Positions 26,202 through 34,631 of a stretch of DNA of 64,000 bases are shown in pieces. Source of the stretch: Aquimarina mytili (GTDB lineage: Bacteria; Bacteroidota; Bacteroidia; Flavobacteriales; Flavobacteriaceae); contig NZ_JAERQJ010000003.1 of NCBI RefSeq assembly GCF_016735115.1, forward strand, positions 186,001 through 250,000. Reading direction: 5' to 3'. The position numbers and the translations under genes were made by a program. Position 1 is the stretch's first letter; every line of letters begins with the position of its first letter. The notes below the pieces were generated by a model that saw only the letters and a program-made list of their open reading frames with translations, did no database searches and was not told the origin of the DNA.

Positions 26202-27488
26202 TTAAGCGATTTGTTTTATTTTAGCGAAAGCCGCTTTCAGATCCGTTTTAAGATCCTCTACATCTTCAAGACCAACAGAAATCCTTATCAGATCTTGAGT
26301 TACTCCAGTAGATTTTTGCTGTTCTTCGTTTAGTTGTTGATGTGTTGTGCTTGCAGGATGAATAATTAAAGATTTTGAATCCCCAATATTCGCCAATAAG
26401 GAGAATATTTTGGTTTCGTTCGCTACTGTTTTTGCAGAATCAAAACCACCTTTTACTCCAAATGTAACAATACCACTTTGTCCTTTTGGAAGATACTCTA
26501 CCGCTAATTTATGATACGGGTCATTCTCAAGACCAGGATATTTTACCCAAGATACTTCATTTTGTTTTTGAAGCCATTTTGCTAATGCCAATGCGTTTTC
26601 ACTGTGCTTTTTAATTCTTATATCTAAGGTTTCTAACCCTTGTAAAATTTGAAATGCGTTAAACGGACTTAAAGCGGCTCCATGATCTCTTAATCCTTCA
26701 ATTCGTACTTTTGCAATAAACGCTGCAGGACCCAATGCTTCGTGATATACCAGTCCATGATATCCCGGTGAAGGCTCAGTAAATTCTGGGAATTTTCCAC
26801 TAGACCAATCAAAAGTTCCCGCATCTATGATAACTCCCCCAAGAGATGTTCCGTTACCGCTAATGTATTTTGTAAGAGAATGAATAACAATATTAGCCCC
26901 ATAATCGATTGGGTTTAACAATGCTGGTGTAGCCACTGTATTATCTACTATTAAAGGTACTTTATATTCTTTAGCCTCTTTTGAAATTGTTTTTAAATCC
27001 AATACATCAAGTTTTGGATTTCCTAAAGATTCAACAAAAAATGCACGTGTATTTTCTTGTATTGCCTCTTTAAAATTTTTGGCATCAGATGGATCCACAA
27101 AAGTTGTTGTAATCCCAAATCTGGGTAAAGTAACATTTAAAAGGTTATATGTCCCTCCATACAAACTACTAGAAGCAACGATATGATCTCCGGCTTTTAA
27201 TAATGTTAGCAATGTTGTATTAATTGCAGCAGTTCCCGATGCTGTAACTACTCCTGCTATTCCTCCTTCCAGTGCTGCCAAACGTTGCTCTAAAATATCA
27301 TTGGTTGGATTATTTAATCTTGTGTAAATAAATCCCGTCTCAGAAAGGTTAAACAAGTTTGCAGCGTGATCTGCATTTTCAAAAACATATGATGTTGTTT
27401 GATAAATAGGAACTGCCCTTGTTCCTCCATTTATAGTTACATCATGACCAGCATGTAAAGCTTCAGTAGCAAATTTTTGTGTGCTCAT
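26202..27488 (-). CDS. metY: O-acetylhomoserine sulfhydrylase
   Basis: PLP enzyme that makes homocysteine from O-acetylhomoserine and sulfide. At 428 residues it is the longer MetY-type member of the Cys/Met family. It shows ATEALHAGHD at the start, PLP Lys in HSLTKYISGNGT, the long insertion around WSSGKFPEFTEPSPGYHGL and the ending ISVGLEDVEDL. First gene of the operon, directly after a SAM-I riboswitch and its terminator. Joins the sulfate reduction operon's sulfide to the aspartate-derived carbon chain. Confidence 0.95.
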   Translation of the reverse strand: MSTQKFATEALHAGHDVTINGGTRAVPIYQTTSYVFENADHAANLFNLSETGFIYTRLNNPTNDILEQRLAALEGGIAGVVTASGTAAINTTLLTLLKAGDHIVASSSLYGGTYNLLNVTLPRFGITTTFVDPSDAKNFKEAIQENTRAFFVESLGNPKLDVLDLKTISKEAKEYKVPLIVDNTVATPALLNPIDYGANIVIHSLTKYISGNGTSLGGVIIDAGTFDWSSGKFPEFTEPSPGYHGLVYHEALGPAAFIAKVRIEGLRDHGAALSPFNAFQILQGLETLDIRIKKHSENALALAKWLQKQNEVSWVKYPGLENDPYHKLAVEYLPKGQSGIVTFGVKGGFDSAKTVANETKIFSLLANIGDSKSLIIHPASTTHQQLNEEQQKSTGVTQDLIRISVGLEDVEDLKTDLKAAFAKIKQIA

Positions 27489-27578
27489 AATTTTCCAATT
27501 TAAATTTTATAATTTGATAAAATTCAAATACACCAAACTTCAAAATGAATGTTTGTGATAGAAAATTAAAAAGAAAGG

Positions 27579-27607
27579 AAAAACAATTACAAGAGATAAA
27601 GTAATTG
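27579..27607 (-). terminator. Riboswitch-controlled intrinsic terminator upstream of metY
   Basis: On the minus strand CAATTAC pairs with GTAATTG over a 10-base loop and is followed by TTTTT (27579-27583). It lies directly after the P1 helix of the SAM-I riboswitch, the usual place for the expression platform. Confidence 0.7.
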
Positions 27608-27612
27608 CATCG

Positions 27613-27720
27613 AGTTATCTTTTCCCAAACCATTGGGATAGAATTTAGCACCTTCTTTAAAAAAATTAAAGGGTTGCTAAGGTTTCAACGGGTCTATTCC
27701 CTCCACCTTTCTTAATAACT
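27613..27720 (-). ncRNA. SAM-I (S-box) riboswitch upstream of metY operon
   Basis: Minus-strand order: P1 strand AGTTAT, core AGGTGGAGGGAATAGACCC, TTGAAACC, TAGCAACC, variable hairpin, AGGTGC, P4 hairpin with CCCAATGG loop region, and closing P1 strand ATAACT. These are the S-box signatures. Predicted to shut off metY, metX, thrA, osmC and metZ when SAM is high, through the terminator just downstream. Confidence 0.94.
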
Positions 27721-27747
27721 TACTAATATGTATAAGAAACTTATAAG

Positions 27748-27755
27748 CAAAACTA
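27748..27755 (-). promoter_or_regulatory. Predicted -7 element for the metY leader
   Basis: Minus-strand TAGTTTTG fits TAnnTTTG exactly. A transcript starting about seven bases downstream (near 27741) would include the whole SAM-I riboswitch. No convincing -33 TTG was found. Confidence 0.5.
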
Positions 27756-27867
27756 GTAATATTTTTTAAACTGTATCATTTTTCTTCAAAAAAAATATTT
27801 TGTCGCTAAAAAGAATGCTTTAAAAAGGTTCTAAAATCAAGAAAAATTAATCCTGTGTTAAATCCTT

Positions 27868-27895
27868 TTGAATGTTATCATTTTTTTTACCTTTG
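27868..27895 (+). promoter_or_regulatory. Predicted metK promoter
   Basis: TTG at 27868-27870 and TACCTTTG at 27888-27895 are separated by 17 bases, a good Bacteroidota promoter. Transcription would begin near 27902, just before the structured leader. Confidence 0.6.
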
Positions 27896-27910
27896 CCGAA
27901 ATATTTTTCA

Positions 27911-28017
27911 GGGATAGATTTGACCGATTGCAACCCAATATACTGAGATACAGTATCAAAAATGCTAAAGCGCTTGATATACTATTTACCAAAAGCTTCG
28001 CATAGCAATCCTATCCC
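27911..28017 (+). ncRNA. SAM-II-like (long-loop) riboswitch or other structured leader of metK
   Basis: The leader holds GATTTGACCGATTGCA (27917-27932) and AAAAATGCTAAAG (27958-27970), which match the two conserved blocks of SAM-II riboswitches; the UUGC and GC(U)AA parts can form the expected pseudoknot helix. The blocks are separated by a perfect hairpin (ATACTG/CAGTAT, 27940-27956), as in long-loop variants. A competing fold is also visible: GGGATAG (27911-27917) and GATTGC (27926-27931) pair with the contiguous 28005-28017, leaving ATTTGACC bulged, and ATGC plus AAGC pair with GCTT plus GCAT inside. The two folds exclude each other, a plausible switch. Family assignment is from memory of the consensus. 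Confidence 0.6.
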
Positions 28018-28046
28018 AAATAGTACTTAAAACAAAAGAAAAGAGA

Positions 28047-29303
28047 ATGGCATATTTATTTACTTCTGAAAGTGTATCAGAAGGACACCCAGACAAAGTT
28101 GCAGATCAAATTAGTGACGCATTACTAGATAATTTCTTAGCATTTGATGAAAACTCAAAAGTGGCCTGCGAAACTTTAGTTACCACCGGTCAGGTAGTTT
28201 TAGCTGGTGAAGTAAAATCTAAAACATACTTGGATGTACAACATATTGCCAGAGAAGTAATCAATAAGATAGGATATACCAAAGGCGCTTATCAATTTAG
28301 TGGAGATTCTTGTGGAGTGATATCATTAATTCATGAACAGTCACAAGATATTAATCAGGGAGTTGATCGAGAGACTAAAGAAGAGCAAGGTGCTGGTGAC
28401 CAAGGGATGATGTTTGGATATGCCACCAAAGAAACTGCTAATTATATGCCATTAGCGCTTGATATTTCTCATAAAATCTTGATCGAATTGGCCAAACTAA
28501 GAAGAGAAGGCAAAGAAATCCCTTATCTACGCCCAGATTCTAAAAGTCAGGTTACTATAGAATATAGTGATGATAATGTACCACAACGTATCGTTGCCAT
28601 TGTTGTATCCACACAACATGATGACTTTGACGATAATGATGATGTGATGTTGACAAAAATTAAAAATGACATCATTTCTATTTTAATCCCAAGAGTAATT
28701 GCTCAATTACCAGAATATGTTCAGCAATTATTTAATGATAAAATTGAATATCATATTAACCCAACAGGAAAATTCGTAATCGGAGGACCACATGGAGATA
28801 CCGGTCTTACTGGTAGAAAAATTATTGTAGATACTTATGGGGGAAAAGGAGCCCATGGTGGGGGAGCATTTTCTGGAAAAGACCCAAGCAAAGTAGATAG
28901 ATCTGCTGCATATGCATCTAGACATATTGCAAAAAACCTTGTTGCTGCAGGAGTGGCAAGCGAAGTGTTGGTTCAGGTATCTTATGCTATAGGTGTTGTT
29001 GAACCTACTTCAATTTTTGTTGACACTTACGGAAGCAGTAATTTAGGATTAACTGATGGTGAAATAGCCAAAAAAGTAGGTGAAATTTTTGATATGCGCC
29101 CAGCAGCTATAGAAAATCGTCTTAAACTACGTAATCCTATCTATCAGGAAACTGCAGCTTATGGACATATGGGCAAAGAACCTAAGGTAATTACTAAAGT
29201 TTTTGAAAGCCCATATTCTGGTAAAATGGAAAAGGAAGTAGAATTGTTTACATGGGAAAAACTTGATTATGTTGACGCTGTTAAAAAAGCCTTTAACATA
29301 TAA
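28047..29303 (+). CDS. metK: S-adenosylmethionine synthetase
   Basis: Makes SAM from methionine and ATP. The 418-residue protein shows the N-terminal [17 protein letters not shown] (ATP/methionine site), [12 protein letters not shown], and the phosphate loop [18 protein letters not shown]. Length and motifs are standard. It is divergently oriented to the metY operon; both are preceded by SAM-responsive-looking leaders of different classes within one 558-base intergenic region. That region has no other gene. Confidence 0.97.
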   Translation: MAYLFTSESVSEGHPDKVADQISDALLDNFLAFDENSKVACETLVTTGQVVLAGEVKSKTYLDVQHIAREVINKIGYTKGAYQFSGDSCGVISLIHEQSQDINQGVDRETKEEQGAGDQGMMFGYATKETANYMPLALDISHKILIELAKLRREGKEIPYLRPDSKSQVTIEYSDDNVPQRIVAIVVSTQHDDFDDNDDVMLTKIKNDIISILIPRVIAQLPEYVQQLFNDKIEYHINPTGKFVIGGPHGDTGLTGRKIIVDTYGGKGAHGGGAFSGKDPSKVDRSAAYASRHIAKNLVAAGVASEVLVQVSYAIGVVEPTSIFVDTYGSSNLGLTDGEIAKKVGEIFDMRPAAIENRLKLRNPIYQETAAYGHMGKEPKVITKVFESPYSGKMEKEVELFTWEKLDYVDAVKKAFNI

Positions 29304-29395
29304 CACACATCCGGTTTTATAGCTCTTTATCGATTTTATGAAAACACTCGAAAAAAATGTGGTTTTTCCGTATTAATAAACCGGAAGAATATCAC

Positions 29396-29403
29396 TACAT
29401 TTG
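29396..29403 (+). promoter_or_regulatory. Predicted -7 element for the first small secreted gene
   Basis: TACATTTG fits TAnnTTTG exactly, 121 bases before the ATG at 29525. The intervening leader is about 115 bases and holds no gene. Confidence 0.45.
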
Positions 29404-29524
29404 TCTATTAATCAATTTAGATATTAATTGAAAAACTATTACTTATTCACTATACTGTAGTAGCACATAAACTTTTATGTAAGTGAAGTATTAGAACGTA
29501 AAAAGGTAATGTAAATTTAGGGCG

Positions 29525-29890
29525 ATGAAATTAAAATTGTTAATGACTTTTTCTTTATTATGGGTTTGTTCAGCTTCATTTAGCCAAGAATTTAAGGGGT
29601 ACTTAACTTCAGTTAAATCTATTGATGATCAAATTCAAGAAGAACGATATAGCACGGATGAAGTTCCTACGGTAGATAGACTTGTATTTAAATCTCCAAT
29701 TGAAAATATTTCTCGTAAAGACAAACAGTTCTTTAGCAAAAAAGAATGGAGAAAAATAAAAAATCAGCTTAAGAAAAATAAAAAGAGAATTTCAAAATTA
29801 CAAGACGGAATTCATACTTCTAAAATAATAGACACGGTCTATATGGATCTCCCTAAACCAACCAGAGAATCTAGTTTATCTGGTTGGTAA
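29525..29890 (+). CDS. Small secreted basic protein, copy 1 of a tandem pair
   Basis: I do not recognise the family. The 121-residue protein has a signal peptide (cleavage likely after ASFSQ), a middle part rich in acidic residues, then a strongly basic amphipathic stretch (KKEWRKIKNQLKKNKKR) and a conserved tail (IHTSKIIDTVYM ... SGW). It is clearly paralogous to the next gene: KK-WRKIK, IHTSK, DT-Y and a terminal L-S-W are shared. Both end with Trp. The basic segment might bind DNA, RNA or anionic polysaccharide; that is a guess. It has its own predicted promoter. Confidence 0.75.
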   Translation: MKLKLLMTFSLLWVCSASFSQEFKGYLTSVKSIDDQIQEERYSTDEVPTVDRLVFKSPIENISRKDKQFFSKKEWRKIKNQLKKNKKRISKLQDGIHTSKIIDTVYMDLPKPTRESSLSGW

Positions 29891-29990
29891 AATTGTAAAC
29901 ATCTAAAACAATATACTTGCACTTTCTTTAGGGGAAAAAACCCCATGGATTTCTATTGTTTTCCCCCTACCAAAATCAAAATAACTATCG

Positions 29991-29998
29991 TATCTTTG
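29991..29998 (+). promoter_or_regulatory. Predicted -7 element for the second small secreted gene
   Basis: TATCTTTG fits TAnnTTTG exactly. A start near 30005 would place the ATG at 30077 about 70 bases downstream, and it argues that the gene is not simply read through from copy 1. Confidence 0.5.
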
Positions 29999-30076
29999 TG
30001 ATTGTATATCAGATAGTTACACCCTTATTTGGTTTTAACAGTATATCCTGATGTATTCATCCTAAAAAAAAGAAAA

Positions 30077-30373
30077 ATGAAATTGAAAGCTTCTCTTACC
30101 CTCGCAACATTTTTGATATCGTTTATGACTATTGGTCAAAGCACTTTAGACAATCCGTTATACACTTCTCCTGACAGCGAAATTATATCAAATAAAGAAC
30201 CAAAAAAATCTTTTTTAAAAGAAAAAAAGTGGAGAAAAATAAAACGACAAATTCGAAGAAATAAGAAAAAGTTTTCTACCAATAAAAACTTAATACATAC
30301 GTCTAAAACTGTAGACACTATTTACCTAAACGCACCTTCAAAAACAAATGAAACACGTTTATCAGATTGGTAA
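30077..30373 (+). CDS. Small secreted basic protein, copy 2 of a tandem pair
   Basis: A 98-residue paralogue of the preceding gene; family not recognised. Signal peptide ends near MTIGQ, followed by a short linker, the basic KKWRKIKRQIRRNKKK segment and IHTSKTVDTIYLNAP, ending in LSDW. The ATG at 30077 follows an A-rich, AGAAAA-type site and begins the signal peptide; codons upstream in frame read as nonsense leader. The acidic middle part of copy 1 is mostly missing. Confidence 0.75.
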   Translation: MKLKASLTLATFLISFMTIGQSTLDNPLYTSPDSEIISNKEPKKSFLKEKKWRKIKRQIRRNKKKFSTNKNLIHTSKTVDTIYLNAPSKTNETRLSDW

Positions 30374-30400
30374 TATCAAGAAGAAATAATAGTTATTTTC

Positions 30401-30823
30401 TTATTGTTGCATTTTAAGATAGTAGTCAACAGAGTGTTTTCCTGACCCATAAAACAAAAAGAAAATACATAGTACTAAAATTATACTGGCAATAATAAGG
30501 TTTGCCACATTCATCTCTCCAATAAAATTAATGAGAACTGCACCAATCAATAGCGGAAGTTGAGCTGCAACTGACCATCTGGTCAACAACCCAAATGCTA
30601 TAAGTATACCTCCGATAAGGTGTGCAGGAGCTACATAATGAATCACAATCATACCACCAGCAAGATTTTGTACTGGTTTTATCAAGTCTACAAGGATTTG
30701 ACTATTGCTTATAAAGTTTATACCTTTTATAAACAAAAATACCCCAAGAGCAATTCTTAATAAATCTAACGGATAATACGAATGCGCATTAGCCCATTTA
30801 TTTAATGATTTTATAGTTGGCAT
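30401..30823 (-). CDS. DoxX family membrane protein
   Basis: A 140-residue protein with four predicted membrane helices, matching DoxX: LLRIALGVFLFIKGINFI near residue 20, then a central APAHLIGGILIAFGLLTRW segment. DoxX family members are linked to respiratory or redox stress complexes in some bacteria; the role here is unknown. Single gene, convergent with the small secreted genes. Confidence 0.82.
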   Translation of the reverse strand: MPTIKSLNKWANAHSYYPLDLLRIALGVFLFIKGINFISNSQILVDLIKPVQNLAGGMIVIHYVAPAHLIGGILIAFGLLTRWSVAAQLPLLIGAVLINFIGEMNVANLIIASIILVLCIFFLFYGSGKHSVDYYLKMQQ

Positions 30824-30925
30824 AACAAAACGAATATTGATTAGACCACTATAAGATACTGATTTTTAAATGAATAAAAAACAGATTTGTCATTTATAAG
30901 AAATCCTAAACTCTACTTTTCTTAC

Positions 30926-32098
30926 TTATCGAATGTTTTTATACCGCTGAATTAGGTTATTTTTGATTCCCGTAAAAACTTCAAACAAAGAAATTTTTAT
31001 TTTCTGACTTATAAATTTTGTCAAAAACTGCAGTTGAAGCTTTAACTTTTCTTCATATTTATAATAACACAACACCAGAGCACATATTCCAACTACAAAT
31101 GACAGCGCACCTATTACGGTTTGTACAGGTGTTAAATCACGATAGAAAAACTTATTCAAACCTAAACCAAACCAACTTCCGTAGAGGATAAAAAAATGAA
31201 TAATATATATAGATAAGGTCTTCCCTCCTATTTTAGTTATAATTGGATTAGACAAGTGATTTTTCAGTATCATGAAAACAGCAAAAAGCACACTCACATT
31301 TCCTAAACGTATGAATAAAAAGTTATTATATGCTACAGATTTAAAAACTCCAATATTGGTTAAATTGTACAACAGCATTAATACACTTGAAGAAGCAAAT
31401 ATTAACAAGGCCCCTATCGATAAAAGACCCACCGTAGCATAAGAGTAAAACAATTTACGCTTGCCGTATTTCAAAAACAATGTAGCCATAAAGCTTCCAA
31501 AACTTACATAACCAAACCACGGAAACAGTGTAAAAATTGATCCATTGCTACTTGTAAAATAATTCGCTAAAGTTTTTGGTAAAAATTCTAGTATACATGT
31601 ACCATACACTGGTTGCAAAAGAAAAACAACAACACCGATAACAAGCATAGCATTTTGAAATAGTACTTCATTATATTTGTACAAAATAAGATATACCCCT
31701 ATCAACAACAATAATGATGTTCCTATACACTGCAATACATCAACATAAAAAAATGATGGGTTTACGGTTCCTGTAAAAACAGCATAAAAACTCAATCGAA
31801 GCAAATACCCCCAAAAAATAACTTTTATCGCCCTTTTTATTCCTTTTAAAACCCTTGGATTATCCAAACCTTTGGATTTTTGTTTTAAGAGCAAATAGGT
31901 AAAAATAAACCCGGTGATAGTAAAGAACGTAGGGGCAGTCATTCCTCTAAAATATTCCCAGATATTATAAATGATATTATCACGGTCGCGGTACGAATCT
32001 CCTAAAAGAGCATGTACAAAATGGCCCTGAAGCATCATTACGATCGCAAAAGCACGAATTGCATCAAGAAAATGCAATCGACTACTTGGTTTAGTCAT
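30926..32098 (-). CDS. Multi-pass membrane acyltransferase-like protein (DUF1624 / heparan-alpha-glucosaminide N-acetyltransferase type)
   Basis: A 390-residue integral membrane protein with about ten helices. The N-terminal RLHFLDAIRAFAIVMMLQGHFVHA (split here as RLHFLDAIRAFAIV then MLQGH) carries the conserved Arg-Ala and the His of this transporter-acyltransferase group. The TAPTFFTITGF segment follows. Such proteins move acetyl groups from cytosolic acetyl-CoA to extracytoplasmic sugars; the substrate is unknown. The C-terminal tail is basic and cytosolic. Confidence 0.7.
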   Translation of the reverse strand: MTKPSSRLHFLDAIRAFAIVMMLQGHFVHALLGDSYRDRDNIIYNIWEYFRGMTAPTFFTITGFIFTYLLLKQKSKGLDNPRVLKGIKRAIKVIFWGYLLRLSFYAVFTGTVNPSFFYVDVLQCIGTSLLLLIGVYLILYKYNEVLFQNAMLVIGVVVFLLQPVYGTCILEFLPKTLANYFTSSNGSIFTLFPWFGYVSFGSFMATLFLKYGKRKLFYSYATVGLLSIGALLIFASSSVLMLLYNLTNIGVFKSVAYNNFLFIRLGNVSVLFAVFMILKNHLSNPIITKIGGKTLSIYIIHFFILYGSWFGLGLNKFFYRDLTPVQTVIGALSFVVGICALVLCYYKYEEKLKLQLQFLTKFISQKIKISLFEVFTGIKNNLIQRYKNIR

Positions 32099-32396
32099 TA
32101 TTGAGGTCTTTGGTTAGTTATTGCCCCAAAAACGAGTTTTGAGGTTCATTATTGCTTTAAAAAGCTGCAAAACTAACTTTTTTATTTGTTTTTATACTGA
32201 TTATTAGATATTTATACATCTAAAACCTAAAAATATGTAGGATTTTACGGTATAACAAATTACCGGAACTTAGACTATCACTACTTTTAAACCGCTTTTA
32301 CTCCGTAAAATACACAGTGACTCATTTTGATATCGGCAATTTAACAAAGGTTGTTACGTTACGTATTAGTACGAATAACCAAAAATTTCAATCACT

Positions 32397-32774
32397 ATGA
32401 ATGCAAAAGTAATCTTGGGAATTAAGATAGTCTTCGGCTTAGCCATTCTATTCTTTGGATGCAACAAATTATTTTATTTTATGGACCCTCCTGCACCTTC
32501 TACAAAAATTGCTTCAAGTTTTTTAAGAGCTTTAGTTTCTTCAAAAACCATGATGTTAGTAGCTATAGTAGAAATTTGCGCCGGAATTGCACTTTTAGCA
32601 AACAGATTTGCTCCATTAATGATGGTGATACTAATGAGTGTATCTGTCAATGCCTTTTTATATCATATTAAGTTGGACTCAAAACATTGGTATATTGGTG
32701 TAGGGTTTTTGGCATTAAACATCCTTATGTTATACATCTATAAAGATAAATACAAAGAACTGCTCAAAGCATAA
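32397..32774 (+). CDS. DoxX-like small membrane protein
   Basis: A 125-residue protein with four predicted membrane helices. The opening GIKIVFGLAILFFGCNKLFYF and the central MMLVAIVEICAGIALLANRF resemble the DoxX superfamily, distinct in sequence from the DoxX gene at 30.4 kb. No partner gene. A strong terminator follows immediately. Confidence 0.65.
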   Translation: MNAKVILGIKIVFGLAILFFGCNKLFYFMDPPAPSTKIASSFLRALVSSKTMMLVAIVEICAGIALLANRFAPLMMVILMSVSVNAFLYHIKLDSKHWYIGVGFLALNILMLYIYKDKYKELLKA

Positions 32775-32791
32775 TACTATTTATACCAAAT

Positions 32792-32826
32792 ACCATAAAA
32801 GGTGTCTCATAGACACCTTTTATGGT
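32792..32826 (+). terminator. Strong intrinsic terminator
   Basis: A perfect 16-pair stem (32792-32807 with 32811-32826) over a three-base CAT loop follows the DoxX-like gene. The 3' arm contains TTTTAT rather than a clean U tract after the stem. Confidence 0.75.
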
Positions 32827-32897
32827 TACACTCGGTAAGATACTGTTGATTTTGGCACCTTTATTGGTATCTTTATGTAAATATAAAATCTTACCAT

Positions 32898-33239
32898 ATG
32901 AAAACTGACAAGTATACTAAGTTTATCTTTACCATTATTGCGATATGCCTTGTTATCATTGTAATAAGAGATCTAGAAATTATCCCAAAAGCACATGCTA
33001 ATACTACATCTGCTATTAATTATGGTATTATACCTGTTAATAGCGATGGATCCATAACTGTACGACTAAGCAATACAGATGAAATTGATGTAAATATTAA
33101 AAATATTGACACTTATGATAAACTAAAAGTAGATCTTAATGCAATAAGTACTAGAGATGAATTAGATATAAATATTGATGAAATCGGAGGAAGTTATATA
33201 TCCAGTGGTGGACCTATAAAGGTTAAACTTCAAAATTAA
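32898..33239 (+). CDS. Hypothetical membrane-anchored protein
   Basis: Not assigned to a named family. The 113-residue protein has a short cytosolic start, one membrane helix (about residues 8-24, FIFTIIAICLVIIVI) and an extracytoplasmic part of short strands rich in Asp, Asn and Ile (for example NSDGSITVRL and DEIDVNIKNID), with repeated D-L-x-x-N/D-x-I pattern suggesting a small beta-structure. Similar anchored proteins appear in other flavobacteria as far as I recall. Converges with the DUF302 lipoprotein gene 12 bases away. Confidence 0.6.
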   Translation: MKTDKYTKFIFTIIAICLVIIVIRDLEIIPKAHANTTSAINYGIIPVNSDGSITVRLSNTDEIDVNIKNIDTYDKLKVDLNAISTRDELDINIDEIGGSYISSGGPIKVKLQN

Positions 33240-33251
33240 AGCATACACATA

Positions 33252-33767
33252 TTAAAAGTCACCAATAGCCTTATTTGTGAGACCGTCTAAAGCACCACCG
33301 ATCTTTTTAAGTACATCCACCTGCCCTACTATGTTATGCCGATCTTGTACGTAAATGGGATTATTATAGGATACCTTTACCTCGCCTTGATCGTCTTGCC
33401 ATACTAATATTTTTTGAGGCAAATCTAATCCCGTTGTTTGTGAGTTTTGCATTAATGGAGTACCCAAATTAGGATTACCAAACATGATAATTCTTGTAGG
33501 GTTTAATTTTAATCCAACTGATGCAGCATTAGCTTGATGGTCGAGCTCTGCTACAATCTTTAAATTAGGGTTATTTGTTATAACGTTCACTAAAGTACTA
33601 TAAGTATCTTCAAAGTTTTTAGAACTCACCTTAGTAATCACGCCTTGATTATCCATATTTTTTTGTTTTAAATTTATTTGTTTTTTATGTGATACACCCT
33701 TTTGATCAGAATTACAAGATGTAATCAGGAATAGAAATGGTACTATGAATATTATCCTCATCTTCAT
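33252..33767 (-). CDS. DUF302 lipoprotein
   Basis: A 171-residue lipoprotein with lipobox LITSC (Cys about residue 18). Residues about 40-165 match the DUF302 fold: FEDTYSTLVNVI, KIVAELDHQANA, RIIMFGNPNLGTPLM and the central QKILVWQDDQGEVKVSYNNP. DUF302 is a small alpha/beta domain of unknown function found in many periplasmic and cytosolic proteins. Single gene. Confidence 0.85.
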   Translation of the reverse strand: MKMRIIFIVPFLFLITSCNSDQKGVSHKKQINLKQKNMDNQGVITKVSSKNFEDTYSTLVNVITNNPNLKIVAELDHQANAASVGLKLNPTRIIMFGNPNLGTPLMQNSQTTGLDLPQKILVWQDDQGEVKVSYNNPIYVQDRHNIVGQVDVLKKIGGALDGLTNKAIGDF

Positions 33768-33989
33768 ACCTTTTTAGTATAACTGTATAGTCGTTATGCT
33801 ACCTACCATAATTACAAATATTATCTTTATATGTTTATTTTTAACATATTCATGATACAATCAACATTAAGAAAAGCTTTGAAAACAAATGTCTTTATTA
33901 AATTCTTATCCATCCTTTTCTAGTTACTCATAAAATCCACTATATTTACAGCCGAACTTTAATTTTCCCCCAAAGAAAAACAATCGAAT

Positions 33990-34604
33990 ATGCATATAGC
34001 AATAGCTGGAAATATCGGTGCCGGAAAAACTACATTGACCCGATTACTTGCTAAACATTACAAATGGGAAGCTCATTTTGAAGATGTATTGGAAAATCCG
34101 TATCTAGAGGATTTCTATAACAAAATGGAGCGATGGTCTTTTAATCTTCAGATTTATTTCTTGAATAGCCGTTTTAGACAAATTTTGGATATTCGTGAAA
34201 GTGGAAAAGACATCATACAAGATCGAACAATATATGAGGATGCCTATATTTTTGCTCCGAACCTACATGCAATGGGATTGATGACCAATCGTGATTTTGA
34301 AAACTACAAATCGCTTTTCGATCTAATGGAGGATGTCGTAGAAGGGCCAGATTTATTAATTTATCTTAGAAGTAGCATACCCAATTTGGTTGCTCAAATT
34401 CATAAACGAGGTCGAGATTACGAAAATACAATTAGTATAGACTATTTAAGTAGATTAAATGAACGTTATGAAGCCTGGGCTCATGACTATGACAAAGGAA
34501 ACCTGCTAATTGTAGATGTTGATAATCTTAACTTTGTTGATAATCCTGAAGATTTAGGAAATATTATTAATCGTATTGATGCAGAACTTAACGGCCTATT
34601 CTAG
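33990..34604 (+). CDS. Deoxynucleoside kinase
   Basis: Phosphorylates deoxynucleosides in the salvage pathway. The 204-residue protein has the P-loop GNIGAGKTT at the start, the catalytic Glu in HFEDVLENPYL, the DRTIYEDAYIFA motif (DRx with substrate-binding residues) and the lid-type RGRDYE segment. It belongs to the dGK/dAK-type bacterial group; the exact base preference cannot be read from sequence. The DUF2461 gene follows 27 bases later, so the two may be co-transcribed. Confidence 0.9.
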   Translation: MHIAIAGNIGAGKTTLTRLLAKHYKWEAHFEDVLENPYLEDFYNKMERWSFNLQIYFLNSRFRQILDIRESGKDIIQDRTIYEDAYIFAPNLHAMGLMTNRDFENYKSLFDLMEDVVEGPDLLIYLRSSIPNLVAQIHKRGRDYENTISIDYLSRLNERYEAWAHDYDKGNLLIVDVDNLNFVDNPEDLGNIINRIDAELNGLF

Positions 34605-34631
34605 GCATACTTAATTCCTATTTAAAATTAT

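Noticed and set aside
27463-27651. Minus-strand open frame overlapping the metY leader
   Set aside because: It covers the SAM-I riboswitch and terminator and runs into metY out of frame; no coding features.
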